Source of the DNA: Roseibium sp. MMSF_3544
GTDB lineage: Bacteria; Pseudomonadota; Alphaproteobacteria; Rhizobiales; Stappiaceae
DNA: 64,000 bases
Reading direction: 5' to 3'
NCBI RefSeq assembly: GCF_030732845.1
Contig: NZ_JASHKA010000027.1
Coordinates: forward strand, 1-64,000
Positions within the stretch are counted from its first letter, which is position 1; each line of letters starts with the position of its first letter. Below are positions 41,618 to 50,195 of this stretch, piece after piece. The notes under the pieces are model-generated. The model ran no database searches, was not told where the DNA came from, and saw nothing but the letters and a program-made list of their open reading frames with translations. Position numbers and translations under genes: made by a program.

Positions 41618-42129
41618 TTGGCCGCTCTTATCAGCCGAATGGTTTCGATCAGAACCGCAAGTGCCAGCAAAAGAAGCCCAAGGGGAAGAACCGACTTGAT
41701 TAGCCACAGATCATTAAGGCCGCCATTGCGCGAGGCTTCGCCCGAGCTCCAGGCGCGCAACATGAAGTTGACGGCCGCCGGGATCATCAGGACGAAGAAA
41801 GGAGCGGCAAACAGAATATTGCCGACAAGGTCAATGCGCGCTTTCCAGCGGGAGGGCATCGGGTTGTAGAGAAAATCCACCCGGACATGCGTGCCCGCCA
41901 GCCACACGATTCCAGCCGGCAGAAGCCCGACGATGACCAAAAGATGCCATTGAAAATCCAAGAGGGAATTCAAGGTCACAGCCTTGCCAAGGAAAGGCAG
42001 TGCCGTGGGAAATGTAGCCAGAGGATTAATGTCCAGGGCGCTGCAGATGACCTGAAGGACGATCGCGCCCATCAGCACGACAACCCCGATAGCCAGCACC
42101 TTTAGGCTCGCTTCCTGAACGGCTTTCAC
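41614..42129 (-). CDS. dctQ: TRAP transporter small permease (DctQ), system 1
   Basis: A 171-residue membrane protein with four helices: LKVLAIGVVVLMGAIVLQVICSAL; FQWHLLVIVGLLPAGIVWLAG; RIDLVGNILFAAPFFVLMIPAAVNFM; VLPLGLLLLALAVLIETIRLI. The small DctQ subunit pairs with DctM. It is first in the operon dctQ-dctM-dctP-esterase and divergent from the MarR-type gene, with a palindromic operator 17 bp upstream of its start. Confidence 0.9.
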   Translation of the reverse strand: MKAVQEASLKVLAIGVVVLMGAIVLQVICSALDINPLATFPTALPFLGKAVTLNSLLDFQWHLLVIVGLLPAGIVWLAGTHVRVDFLYNPMPSRWKARIDLVGNILFAAPFFVLMIPAAVNFMLRAWSSGEASRNGGLNDLWLIKSVLPLGLLLLALAVLIETIRLIRAAK

Positions 42130-42145
42130 GGCGTCCTCCCTTTAG

Positions 42146-42177
42146 CTCCATATGGAACTATATATTTCCATCTGGAG
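42146..42177. promoter_or_regulatory. Probable operator of the MarR regulator and TRAP operon 1
   Basis: CTCCATATGGA (42146-42156) and TCCATCTGGAG (42167-42177) form a long inverted repeat (10/11) around an AT-rich core. Each arm holds a nearly self-complementary TCCATnTGGA, centred 21 bp apart, two helical turns. It sits between the divergent MarR and dctQ genes. Confidence 0.7.
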
Positions 42178-42202
42178 CAATCTTTATTTTCCGATTATCG
42201 TA

Positions 42203-42667
42203 ATGGCCATGAAACTGCTTGGCATTCTCGACGCGACAAAAATCCCGATCGGGTATCGGATCTCCTTTCTCACGAATTTCTGGCGGGAGCCGTTGCTGCG
42301 ATGGATGGAGCGCGACACCGGGCTCATCAGGCCGGAACTGACGGTGCTGATGTGCCTCAGTTTCCAAAAGGATCTGAACGCGCGCGACATCTGCGAGATC
42401 ACGGAGCAACCCTCCAACACCGTCAGTCGGGCCGTCACGTCGTTGACGGAAAAGGGTCTGATCTCGCGCGTGCCGGACCAAGTGGACACACGGCGGCGGG
42501 TTCTCAACATCACGCCGGAAGGCCAAGCCCTTCATGACCATCTCTTGGTCCGATTTGCCGAGGCCGAGAAGGTCATGCTGGAAACGCTGACGCCCGAGGA
42601 AATCGACACGCTCGAAACGCTTCTCGACAAGCTTGCGCGGGATGTCCCGCGTTGGCGGCAGCCGTAG
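42203..42667 (+). CDS. MarR-family transcriptional regulator
   Basis: A 154-residue winged-helix regulator: ELTVLMCLSFQKDLNARDICEITEQPSNTVSRAVTSLTEKGLISRVPDQVDTRRRVLNITPEGQALHDHLL is the complete HTH and wing with the typical D-x-R-R-R tip. MarR proteins commonly sense aromatic acids. The frame is open back to 42152, inside the operator, but I take the ATG at 42203 (an ATG at 42209 is also possible); neither has a good ribosome site. It probably represses the divergent TRAP operon. Confidence 0.88.
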   Translation: MAMKLLGILDATKIPIGYRISFLTNFWREPLLRWMERDTGLIRPELTVLMCLSFQKDLNARDICEITEQPSNTVSRAVTSLTEKGLISRVPDQVDTRRRVLNITPEGQALHDHLLVRFAEAEKVMLETLTPEEIDTLETLLDKLARDVPRWRQP

Positions 42668-42917
42668 CGGCTGTGCCTCCGGGGTAGGGACCCTGGCACC
42701 GTTGGCGCATGCGTTCGGCAATCTTCGGGACCGTCACGGATGCTCGGTCAGCTTCTGAAAGCCCCATATCTTTCAGTGCACGGCCATCGAGCTCACAAAG
42801 CTGCTGAAATTCGAGCCATGCGGCGGACCAGAGTTCGATTTCGACTGGAATTCGCCTCAGCCAGTTTCCGAGCGTGGGCCGGGACGCGGGTTTGAACGAT
42901 TGATCGATCAGGGTCAT
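42573..42917 (-). CDS. DUF1127-containing protein with extended tail
   Basis: A 114-residue protein. Residues about 15-70 match the DUF1127 plan (NWLRRIPVEIELWSAAWLEFQQLCELDGRALKDMGLSEADRA), small Arg-rich proteins linked in some alphaproteobacteria to RNA turnover and phosphate or carbon metabolism. Most members are 45-80 residues; here an Ala/Arg/Cys-rich tail runs on and overlaps the 3' end of the MarR gene by 95 bp on the other strand. The tail may reflect a lost stop. The start at 42917 has GGAG six bases upstream. Confidence 0.65.
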   Translation of the reverse strand: MTLIDQSFKPASRPTLGNWLRRIPVEIELWSAAWLEFQQLCELDGRALKDMGLSEADRASVTVPKIAERMRQRCQGPYPGGTAATAAANAGHPAQACREAFRACRFPRASAFPA

Positions 42918-43090
42918 TGTCATCTCCATATGTTGTGATGACCCTGTTTCCATCGCACCCGCAAAACCGGCGTAAAATCCGAACGTTGGAAAGCGCAAAA
43001 AAACGTCAAAACGCAGGTAGGTACCCGTTCAGGGAACGACCACAAATCAGGTCGTCATGCCGCTGTGATCTCATGGAGTAAACTTCACGC

Positions 43091-43408
43091 ATGCGTCTCC
43101 TTGCGACATTCCTGCTTGTTTTTGTGTCCTGCCCGGTCCTCGCCGATGCCCTGCTGTTGCCTGATGATGAGATAAAGGCGGGGCAAGTGCTCTACATGAA
43201 GAAGTGCATGAGATGCCACGGCAAGACTGCCGAAGGTGGCAACGGTCCGGACATCCAGGGGATCCTTTACAAGGATGTTGTTGCTGCAGCCGAAGGTGTT
43301 GAGAACATGCCGAAAGTCACTTTGGATGACCTTGAGGCCAGACAAATAGCGACCTTCCTGATGTCGCTTGCGCCTGACCAGGCTCGTACCAGGCTCGGAC
43401 TGCAATAA
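43091..43408 (+). CDS. Small periplasmic class I cytochrome c
   Basis: A 105-residue monohaem cytochrome with a signal peptide (ending VLADA). The haem site is C39-M-R-C42-H43 (YMKKCMRCHGKTAEGGNGPDIQG), and the distal Met is likely in VENMPKVTL. DLEARQIATFLMSL is the usual C-terminal helix. It is an electron carrier in the periplasm; no redox partner is encoded next to it. Convergent with TRAP system 2. Confidence 0.88.
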   Translation: MRLLATFLLVFVSCPVLADALLLPDDEIKAGQVLYMKKCMRCHGKTAEGGNGPDIQGILYKDVVAAAEGVENMPKVTLDDLEARQIATFLMSLAPDQARTRLGLQ

Positions 43409-43454
43409 TGATCTGACGGGCTCCCACCTGAGCCTTCACGCTCTTTCGTTGGCT

Positions 43455-44762
43455 TCAATGGATTATCAGTCCGGGAAAGACGGAAATGAGCACAACGACC
43501 AGCAGCATGATCAGGCCGAACGGCAGCGCGCCCATGAATACGTCTTTCAGCTTGATCCGGTCGTCCGACAGGCAGCTTTTGACGACGAAGACCGCGAACC
43601 CGAGCGGTGGTGTCAGCAGGCCGATTTCAACCACGATGATGGACAAAATACCGAACCAGATAAGATCAATCTGGAAGTGCTGAAGCAGGGGAATGAAGAT
43701 TGGCAGAACGATCAGAATGATGGAAACGGAGTCCAACAGCGTTCCCAGCAGGATCACGATCAGAACATAAACACAGATCAGCGCGACCAGATCGAAACCC
43801 GACGACACCACCCAGTTTTGAAGCTCGGTCGGGACCCCCGAAAGGCCGAGCATTGAGGAATACATGCTGGCGGCAATGATCATGAAACAAATCGATGCCG
43901 TGACATGTCCGGTCTCGACGGCGACGCGCCAGAATGTCGACCAGCTGAGGCGCCGGCGTGCGAGCGTCAGGAGTAGCGCTCCCGCGGCACCGACCGCACC
44001 GGATTCGGTCGGGGTGAACAAACCCGTATAGATCCCCCCGATGACCAAGGCCACTAGAGCAACGATCGGTGCGAGCAGGCGAACCGCCTTCGCAAGGTTC
44101 ATGTCTTCGGCGTCGCTTGCGGTGGCTGCCGCGTTTCGCCCGACCCAGTCGGGCCGAAACCGTCCGACGGCGGCAATGGCCAGGACATAAAACAGTGCCA
44201 GCAGCAATCCGGGGATGACGGCTGCCAGGAAGAGTGAGCCGACACTGACTTCGGCGATGAACGCGTAGACGATCAGGAGGATACTGGGTGGGATCAGCAT
44301 GCCGAGTATCGAACTGCCGGCAACGATGCCCACTGCAAGGCGCGGATGATAGCCAAACCGCAGCATTTCCGGAACGGCGACTTTCGTGAACACGGCGGCA
44401 GAGGCGACACTGACCCCGGTGATTGATGCGAAAACGGCGTTTGCAGCAACTGTTGCGATCCCCAGCCCACCGGCGATTTTCCGGAACACATAATTCGCAA
44501 CGCCAAATGTCTCGCGTGCGATATCCGAGATGGAAATCAACAACCCCATCAAGACGAACAAGGGAATTACCGCAAACTCCTGGCTGGAGATGGTTTCAAC
44601 GGTTTTTTGGGTCAGCAAAAAGATCGCAATGTTGAAGTTGCCGGAAATGAACCAGGCACCAAGGAGGGAAACGACCGCCAGGACAACCGGAATATACATT
44701 CCGAGCACGACCAGCAGCAGAATGCCCAGCACCGAAACTATGCCAATCTCCAATCCGGTCAT
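43455..44762 (-). CDS. dctM: TRAP transporter large permease (DctM), system 2
   Basis: A 435-residue permease with about 12 hydrophobic helices: VIPLFVLMGLLISISDIARETF, GSSILGMLIPPSILLIVYAFIAE, GLFTPTESGAVGAAGALLL and LLTPPLGFAVFVVK are the family landmarks. The start overlaps the dctQ stop by 4 bp; the 65-codon extension upstream is antisense-like and excluded. It has the same length as the DctM of system 1 but is clearly divergent in sequence, so it is not a recent duplicate. Confidence 0.93.
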   Translation of the reverse strand: MTGLEIGIVSVLGILLLVVLGMYIPVVLAVVSLLGAWFISGNFNIAIFLLTQKTVETISSQEFAVIPLFVLMGLLISISDIARETFGVANYVFRKIAGGLGIATVAANAVFASITGVSVASAAVFTKVAVPEMLRFGYHPRLAVGIVAGSSILGMLIPPSILLIVYAFIAEVSVGSLFLAAVIPGLLLALFYVLAIAAVGRFRPDWVGRNAAATASDAEDMNLAKAVRLLAPIVALVALVIGGIYTGLFTPTESGAVGAAGALLLTLARRRLSWSTFWRVAVETGHVTASICFMIIAASMYSSMLGLSGVPTELQNWVVSSGFDLVALICVYVLIVILLGTLLDSVSIILIVLPIFIPLLQHFQIDLIWFGILSIIVVEIGLLTPPLGFAVFVVKSCLSDDRIKLKDVFMGALPFGLIMLLVVVLISVFPGLIIH

Positions 44763-45355
44763 GCGTCGTATTCGCTTCCATAGTCTGGTGCAGGCGGCGG
44801 TGGTTGCGTGCCCCGGACAAGAGCCAAACCGCCCTTTAGAGCCTTGGTGGTGAAGAGCAGGAACATGAGGGTCGAGCCAAGCGCCACACAAAGCTCCATT
44901 GGCCACGTGGGGACCGTGAATGAGCCCAGGTTTCCGAGATAGAACCCACCGGACCAAGCGCTGAGGAAACGCCCGAAGGCACCGTTGGCGATGAAATAGA
45001 AAAGAACAGCTCCGGTCGCATCAAAGAATATGTTCAGCGTTATCGCGACGCGCGGATAGAGGCCGTTGATCACGTTTATCAACGCATCGGACCGCATCAG
45101 CTTGCCGGATTTCACCGTGTCCGCAATCTGCAGAAAGACGATGGAAACGATGCCGAGTTCGGCCAATTCGATCACACCGGGCAAAGAGGATGCGAAAACG
45201 TTTCGGCTCACCACGTCGGCGCAGATCAGAACCATGAGCGCGATGATAATCAGTGTCCCTAGTGCGTTCAGTGACGTGACGGCGCTGTTCAGACACCAGC
45301 TCAACGCATCAAGGATGCGCAGAGCCGGAGATCTCTTTGGATGTGCGTTTTGCAT
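44759..45355 (-). CDS. dctQ: TRAP transporter small permease (DctQ), system 2
   Basis: A 198-residue four-helix membrane protein: ALGTLIIIALMVLICADVVSRNVF, the conserved SLPGVIELAELGIVSIVFLQIADTVKSGKLMRSD, LYPRVAITLNIFFDATGAVLFYFIANGAF and PTWPMELCVALGSTLMFLLFTTKAL. The C-terminus is a Pro-rich tail (GTQPPPPAPDYG). It lies 21 bp after dctP and overlaps dctM. Confidence 0.92.
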   Translation of the reverse strand: MQNAHPKRSPALRILDALSWCLNSAVTSLNALGTLIIIALMVLICADVVSRNVFASSLPGVIELAELGIVSIVFLQIADTVKSGKLMRSDALINVINGLYPRVAITLNIFFDATGAVLFYFIANGAFGRFLSAWSGGFYLGNLGSFTVPTWPMELCVALGSTLMFLLFTTKALKGGLALVRGTQPPPPAPDYGSEYDA

Positions 45356-45376
45356 GACGTGACCTGAGCGCGGGCT

Positions 45377-46456
45377 CTATTCGCGGTCCCACTGGCGGGC
45401 AATCGGCTGGTCGGCCTCACGCATCATCTCCATGTAAGCCGCAAGAACATCCGTTCCGGGGAGCCCGTTCGCGTCTGCCGCAGCGGCCCATTCCTTGGCG
45501 ATGTTCGGCAGAGAGTCCGCCCAGTCCTGCCGCATCTCGGCAGATATTTCATGGATTGTGCCGCCCTGATCGACACACGCCTGACGTCCCTTTGCGTCGC
45601 CTTCGGTCGTGACTTCAGCCAGAAGATCGCGGTACTGCGGCGTGACGTCCCGAATGGCATCCTGCACCTCGCTAGGGAGTCCGTCGAACCAGGACTTGTT
45701 CGCCACCAACGCAAAATTCGAGACCGAGCCCATGTCCGCCGACAGGAAATGCGGGGCAACTTCACAGAGTTTGAACGCACCCACCACGTCAGCCCATCCG
45801 ACAAGCGCATCCGAAACGCCGCTGTTGACCTCCTGATAGAATTTGGGGAGCGCGGTGGGCACACCAGTTGAACCCAGACCTTCAAGCCAGCGCAGGTTCA
45901 GACCGGCGCCGGAGACCTTGATGCCTTCAAAATCCTCGAGGCTCTCAATCGGTTCTTTCGACAGGACATTGTAGGACTTGATGGCCCCCATATGTCCCAG
46001 AAACTCAAGATTGAATTTCTCCCAACCCTGTTTCATTTCCGGGATGGAGAATGTGAGCGCGTCATTGACTTCCGACGTCAGCGCCAGATCCACCGTCACA
46101 AATGGGGTCACGTAGGAAACGCTGGACAAGGGCACCTTGTCCGTGTGGAAGGCCGTCACAACAAGGCCGATATTGCCGATGCCGTTGCCGATGGCATCGA
46201 ACTCTCCACGCGGCTGAACGACGGTTCCGAAAGCTTCCAGATAGTTCAGTTCATAATTGCCGGTTTCCGCCAGACGCTTGTTGACCTCCGGCATCCAGAA
46301 GTCTTTCAGGTGCCGGATCCATGCGGTCCGGTCCGTGTATCCGGAAAGAACCGTGACATTGATTTTTTCCTGTGCCTGGGCGCCCTGGATCAGCAGAACG
46401 GCGGTGCCGGCAAGCATTGCGGCGGTGGTCGCCATGCGCCTCGATATGTCCCTCAT
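45377..46456 (-). CDS. dctP: TRAP transporter substrate-binding protein (DctP), system 2
   Basis: A 359-residue periplasmic binding protein with a signal peptide (RRMATTAAMLAGTAVLLIQGAQA). The N-lobe begins INVTVLSGYTDRTAWIRHLKDFWMPEVNKRL; the hinge and substrate segment is LEDFEGIKVSGAGLNLRWLEGLGSTGVPTALPKFYQEVNSGVSDALVGW. Instead of the common R-x-x-G ligand pattern it has KVSGAGLNLRWL, so the ligand differs from that of system 1. First gene of operon dctP-dctQ-dctM. The ligand is unknown. Confidence 0.9.
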   Translation of the reverse strand: MRDISRRMATTAAMLAGTAVLLIQGAQAQEKINVTVLSGYTDRTAWIRHLKDFWMPEVNKRLAETGNYELNYLEAFGTVVQPRGEFDAIGNGIGNIGLVVTAFHTDKVPLSSVSYVTPFVTVDLALTSEVNDALTFSIPEMKQGWEKFNLEFLGHMGAIKSYNVLSKEPIESLEDFEGIKVSGAGLNLRWLEGLGSTGVPTALPKFYQEVNSGVSDALVGWADVVGAFKLCEVAPHFLSADMGSVSNFALVANKSWFDGLPSEVQDAIRDVTPQYRDLLAEVTTEGDAKGRQACVDQGGTIHEISAEMRQDWADSLPNIAKEWAAAADANGLPGTDVLAAYMEMMREADQPIARQWDRE

Positions 46457-47108
46457 TCTTTCCTCCCTTGGCTGTGTCGGTTGGCGGTCCGCAGAAGGAC
46501 CGGTCGATCTGGTTCAAGAGGTTCTTCGGGGTCATCTGCTGTTGCGAACAGTTCATTTCCCAACCGTTCAACTGTGCCGCTGCGCAGCCCGGACACGCGG
46601 TCGCGATGCCGTGCCGTACCATTGACATGGCCGGCACTTCCTCCCTTGTCCGGCGATCTTATCCGCAGTCCTAGGCAGACAGGCATCAGATTACGTCTTG
46701 ACCTTTAGAACGTTTCTTTGTGGTCGGAAGGGTGATGGACGAGATGGCCCTTCTGCGAAACGGGCGGGGGACCCGGTCGGCTCAATGACTGTCGGGTTCA
46801 GAAAGTGCGATTGTGTGCACTCGATGAGATGACCGAAAAGTACTGGCCGGGCTCCAGCCGGAATGACAAGTTTTGAACGAGAGATCGCGCCACGCCACCC
46901 AGTCCCAGTGCACCGGGCAGCAATCGGTACATTCCAGCAACAACACGAGCGGGGTTCGCTCGCTCATGACACCCGCTCACCAATTACTGAAGCACTGTGA
47001 TTGGCCGCACGCGTTCTAAGGGCTCTTTATTAGGGCGGCGTAGCGCGCAGGCTGCTTTGACGCGGCTCGCGGGCGGGGGGATCAACCAGAGACGCGAGAG
47101 GCGCTCCC
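46457..47108. other. 652-bp gene-free stretch between divergent genes
   Basis: This holds the promoters of TRAP system 2 (minus) and the DUF3179 gene (plus). Small inverted repeats are visible, CTGTT-GCG-AACAG at 46539-46551 being the neatest and possibly an operator. A fragment at about 46843-46867 resembles one half of a GC-rich palindromic repeat (GGCCGGGCTCCAGCCGG). Short open frames lack ribosome sites and family features. Confidence 0.45.
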
Positions 47109-48494
47109 ATGGTGTTGGCAATCAATTCTCAATTCCGCATCGTCTTGATCGTGGCGGCGGTAGCAGTTTCGCTGGCCTGGTCAGGTGCGGTGCGTGGCCA
47201 GGAAGCGGCCCCGCTGCCGGATTACGTTATTGAACAGTACGGTTCACCGCCGCCGATCCCGGACGGGCCGTTGTCGGAGACCGTGAAAGAGGCGGTGGAA
47301 ACAGCCTTCGTCGACAGCCTGACGCAATCGGCCTGGGGCTCGGATCAGACGCTTGCCCTCATCAGGGTTTCTGAATCAAAGGATCCCAGGCTTGTCTGGA
47401 TCATCAGCGATCTGATGCGCTTCACCGCCGGTTCGCAGCTCAGTGCATTCCTGACCGATGCCGCCTCGACCCTCCTGGGAAAAGAAATCCCCCAGCAAAA
47501 CAACTGGGGCGTCATCACGGATCATCTGATCGCCTGGGATATACCGGCACCCCCGGACTATCTCCGGGTGAAACGGGCCATCTTCACGACGGTTGTCCCC
47601 GGCTGGGACAAGATCTTTGTCGAAGGTGACATCGACTGGCGCCACGTCTCGTGGGGCGGCGTGCTGATCGACAACCGCGCTTTCGACAAGACCGACGAAG
47701 CCTGCAACTGCATTCCCGCCGCGGACAATCCCGAGGTTAGCAGCGCGGACGAGGCGACCTGGCTGAAGGATGACGATATTGTTTTCGGCATCGAGGTGAA
47801 CGGGGAGTCCCGGGCCTATCCGCGCCGCATCATGGAAGTGCGCGAGATGGTCAACGATACGCTCGGCGGCAGAGATCTTGGCATTCCCTATTGCACCTTG
47901 TGCGGCGCTGCGCAGGCCTATTTCACCGACCAATTGCCCGACGGCATCGAGAGACCGGTCCTGCGCACGTCTGGCCTCCTCATTCGATCCAACAAGGTCA
48001 TGTATGACGTTAATACCTATTCGGTGTTCGACACATTTCTGGGCAAGGCTGTTACAGGTCCGCTGGCGGACAAGAAGCTGCAACTGGAACAGGCCAGCGT
48101 TGTGACCACCGACTGGGGCACCTGGAAAAAGGAACACCCGGAGACAACGGTGCTTGTTGAAGCGCTCGCGCTCGGGCGCGACTTCGATTTCCGCAATGGC
48201 CGCGATGCCAACGGTCCGATCTTCCCGGTTGGCGATGTCGATCCGCGGCTGCCGGTTCATGAAGATATCATCGGTGTCGTCACGGCATCCGGGAAACCGG
48301 TGGCGTTTCAGCGCAGCAAGGCTCTTGTGGCCTTGAAGAAGGGCGATGAGATCGCGTTTGAAAATGTGCGTCTCAAACTGGATGCCGGCGGGATCAGGGC
48401 TGTTGACGCAGACGGCTCGGACCTTGGCAGTCACCAGGCGTTCTGGTTTGCCTGGTCACAGTTTCATCCCGGCACAGAACTCTGGTCCGGGTAA
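47109..48494 (+). CDS. DUF3179 domain-containing exported protein
   Basis: A 461-residue protein with an N-terminal signal or anchor (RIVLIVAAVAVSLAWSGAVRG). The DUF3179 domain spans about 165-460: DDIVFGIEVNGESRAYPRRIMEVREMVNDTLGGRDLGIPYCTLCGAAQAYF (with the conserved CxxC), LRTSGLLIRSNKVMYD and the closing FWFAWSQFHPGTELW. The family is widespread, exported and of unknown function. The N-terminal 150 residues are helical and form an extra domain. Confidence 0.82.
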   Translation: MVLAINSQFRIVLIVAAVAVSLAWSGAVRGQEAAPLPDYVIEQYGSPPPIPDGPLSETVKEAVETAFVDSLTQSAWGSDQTLALIRVSESKDPRLVWIISDLMRFTAGSQLSAFLTDAASTLLGKEIPQQNNWGVITDHLIAWDIPAPPDYLRVKRAIFTTVVPGWDKIFVEGDIDWRHVSWGGVLIDNRAFDKTDEACNCIPAADNPEVSSADEATWLKDDDIVFGIEVNGESRAYPRRIMEVREMVNDTLGGRDLGIPYCTLCGAAQAYFTDQLPDGIERPVLRTSGLLIRSNKVMYDVNTYSVFDTFLGKAVTGPLADKKLQLEQASVVTTDWGTWKKEHPETTVLVEALALGRDFDFRNGRDANGPIFPVGDVDPRLPVHEDIIGVVTASGKPVAFQRSKALVALKKGDEIAFENVRLKLDAGGIRAVDADGSDLGSHQAFWFAWSQFHPGTELWSG

Positions 48495-48567
48495 GTCACT
48501 TATTGAGGTTGGGCGGTGAGCGATCCGAGCCGTCTGCAGTTCCCCCCGGGATTGAAACGGAGGATGA

Positions 48568-49428
48568 TCAACCCGTCCCGTCGGCGAACAGCCTCATGAT
48601 CAGGCGTTCCACTTCGCGGACGGCTTTTGATCGCGCTTCGGGTCTGCGCGCAAGCGACACTTTCAAGGTGCGAATGTGTGGCATTCCGGCCTCCGGGCCC
48701 AGAACCCTCAGGCCGGCCTCCACGTTTTCAGCCAAGCCGGCCGCTATGCCGATACCTGCTCGTGCTGCCGCCATCATCGCACCGAAGCTCTTCGTTGTCA
48801 TGGCAACACGATAGCGGCGTCCGGCGCGCTCAAGCGCGCCCTGAATCGTGCGTGCGTAGTCGCTTCCTTCCCCCCACAAGATGACCGGCAGCGGATCCAT
48901 CTGCTGCAGATCCACTATTTCAGGACCTATCCAGACCGCATCCCGCACAAACAGAGGGACGGCTTCCGGCATCCCCGGTGTGTCGCCGACAAGCAGTGCG
49001 AGATCGAGCCCGCTGTCGCGGATGCCGCCGATAAGTTGAGGCGTGGCTTCAGTCCAAAGGGACAATTCAATGTCCGGTGCCGCATTCCGTATCTCGGGCA
49101 ACAGTCGGCTGAGAACAGGTTCCAGAAAGAACTCGGACATCCCGAGTGCCACCCTTCCACCACCAGAGGTGAGTGCGAAGGCTTCAAGTGCCCTGTTATG
49201 CGCGTTCAGCACCTCGCGCGCAGGGCCCAGGAGCCGGCGTCCCTCCTGCGTCAATCGCACAGCGCCGCTACCCCGATCGAAGACCGGACGCCCGATCTCG
49301 GTCTCCAGTTTCTTGATCTGCTGGCTGACAGCACTTTGCGTACGCCCGACCTTCTGGCCGGCGGCAGTGAAACTGCCCGTCTCGGTAATTGCCAGAAAGG
49401 CTTTCAGTGCATCGATATCCATGCCCAT
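48568..49428 (-). CDS. LysR-family transcriptional regulator
   Basis: A 286-residue LysR regulator: IDALKAFLAITETGSFTAAGQKVGRTQSAVSQQIKKLETEIGRPVFDRGSGAVRLTQEGRRLL is the winged HTH, followed by the two-lobed effector domain (VALGMSEFFLEPVLSRLLPEI ... MTTKSFGAMMAAARAGIGIAAGL). It is divergent from the GNAT gene over 86 bp, so likely regulates it. The ribosome site is weak; start at 49428. Confidence 0.9.
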   Translation of the reverse strand: MGMDIDALKAFLAITETGSFTAAGQKVGRTQSAVSQQIKKLETEIGRPVFDRGSGAVRLTQEGRRLLGPAREVLNAHNRALEAFALTSGGGRVALGMSEFFLEPVLSRLLPEIRNAAPDIELSLWTEATPQLIGGIRDSGLDLALLVGDTPGMPEAVPLFVRDAVWIGPEIVDLQQMDPLPVILWGEGSDYARTIQGALERAGRRYRVAMTTKSFGAMMAAARAGIGIAAGLAENVEAGLRVLGPEAGMPHIRTLKVSLARRPEARSKAVREVERLIMRLFADGTG

Positions 49429-49514
49429 TAGAATTTCTTATTTGAACTAGAAAGTAAATTCGTTTGCGAAATGTCTTGTTGCATCGGCATCCTCTTCGGC
49501 AAAGGAGGCGCCCG

Positions 49515-50147
49515 ATGGAGAAGGTTTTGAACCACCGTCTTGCCGAGCCCGATGACTTCAATGCCCTGATTGCCCTGCAGCGCCGCGCCACGCTTGGTCT
49601 TAGTGGCGACCATTACGACCTGGATGCGATGCGGCTTGCTCTTGAAGAAGTGCCAATTCTGACTCGCGACCTGGTCGACGACGGTCATTACCATGTCTTC
49701 ACCGATCCAGAGGGTGCAATCGTTGCCGGTGGGGGCTGGTCCTGCCGCGCGCCCGGTTTTGCAGATGCCGCGGGTGGAACCGCAAGCACGCTCGCGCCTG
49801 GCCAGGCCTTTGTTCGGGCCGTGAATGTCGACCCGGCCATGGCCCGCCAGGGCCTCGGGCGTCGGATCATGACATTGATCGAAGCTGATGCGGCGGCCCA
49901 AGGCATCCGCCACTTCTTGCTGACGGCGACGCTTCCCGGCAAACCGCTATATGTGGGCCTTGATTATCGCGTCCTTCATCCTGTCGAGGGGCGGCTTTCC
50001 AACGGCTACCTTGTCCGCTTATTCGCGATGGAAAAGATGCTTGTGCCCGGCGCGCACCCACGTCCGGGCTCCGTGACTCCTGGCGGCTTCAGTCAGGCCG
50101 CGATAGCGGATGTCTCCAAGCAGGATGGAGATTTCCCCGAAGCATGA
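49515..50147 (+). CDS. GNAT-family N-acetyltransferase
   Basis: A 210-residue acetyltransferase: HRLAEPDDFNALIALQRRA opens the fold; the acetyl-CoA loop is FVRAVNVDPAMARQGLGRRIMTLIEADAAAQGI (motif Q-G-L-G-R). FLLTATLPGKPLYVGLDYRV is the C-terminal strand pair. The C-terminal 30 residues are low in structure. The ATG at 49515 follows AAAGGAGG. The acceptor substrate is unknown; control by the divergent LysR protein is likely. Confidence 0.85.
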   Translation: MEKVLNHRLAEPDDFNALIALQRRATLGLSGDHYDLDAMRLALEEVPILTRDLVDDGHYHVFTDPEGAIVAGGGWSCRAPGFADAAGGTASTLAPGQAFVRAVNVDPAMARQGLGRRIMTLIEADAAAQGIRHFLLTATLPGKPLYVGLDYRVLHPVEGRLSNGYLVRLFAMEKMLVPGAHPRPGSVTPGGFSQAAIADVSKQDGDFPEA

Positions 50148-50195
50148 GGAAACGAACGGTCAACCCGATCTCTCGTGTCTGGAGACCGCTCAGGA

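Noticed and set aside
46843-46867. Third repeat family or partial copy of the GTCACCCCGG element
   Set aside because: Only one half-palindrome is visible and the second arm is missing; too little to call a repeat copy.
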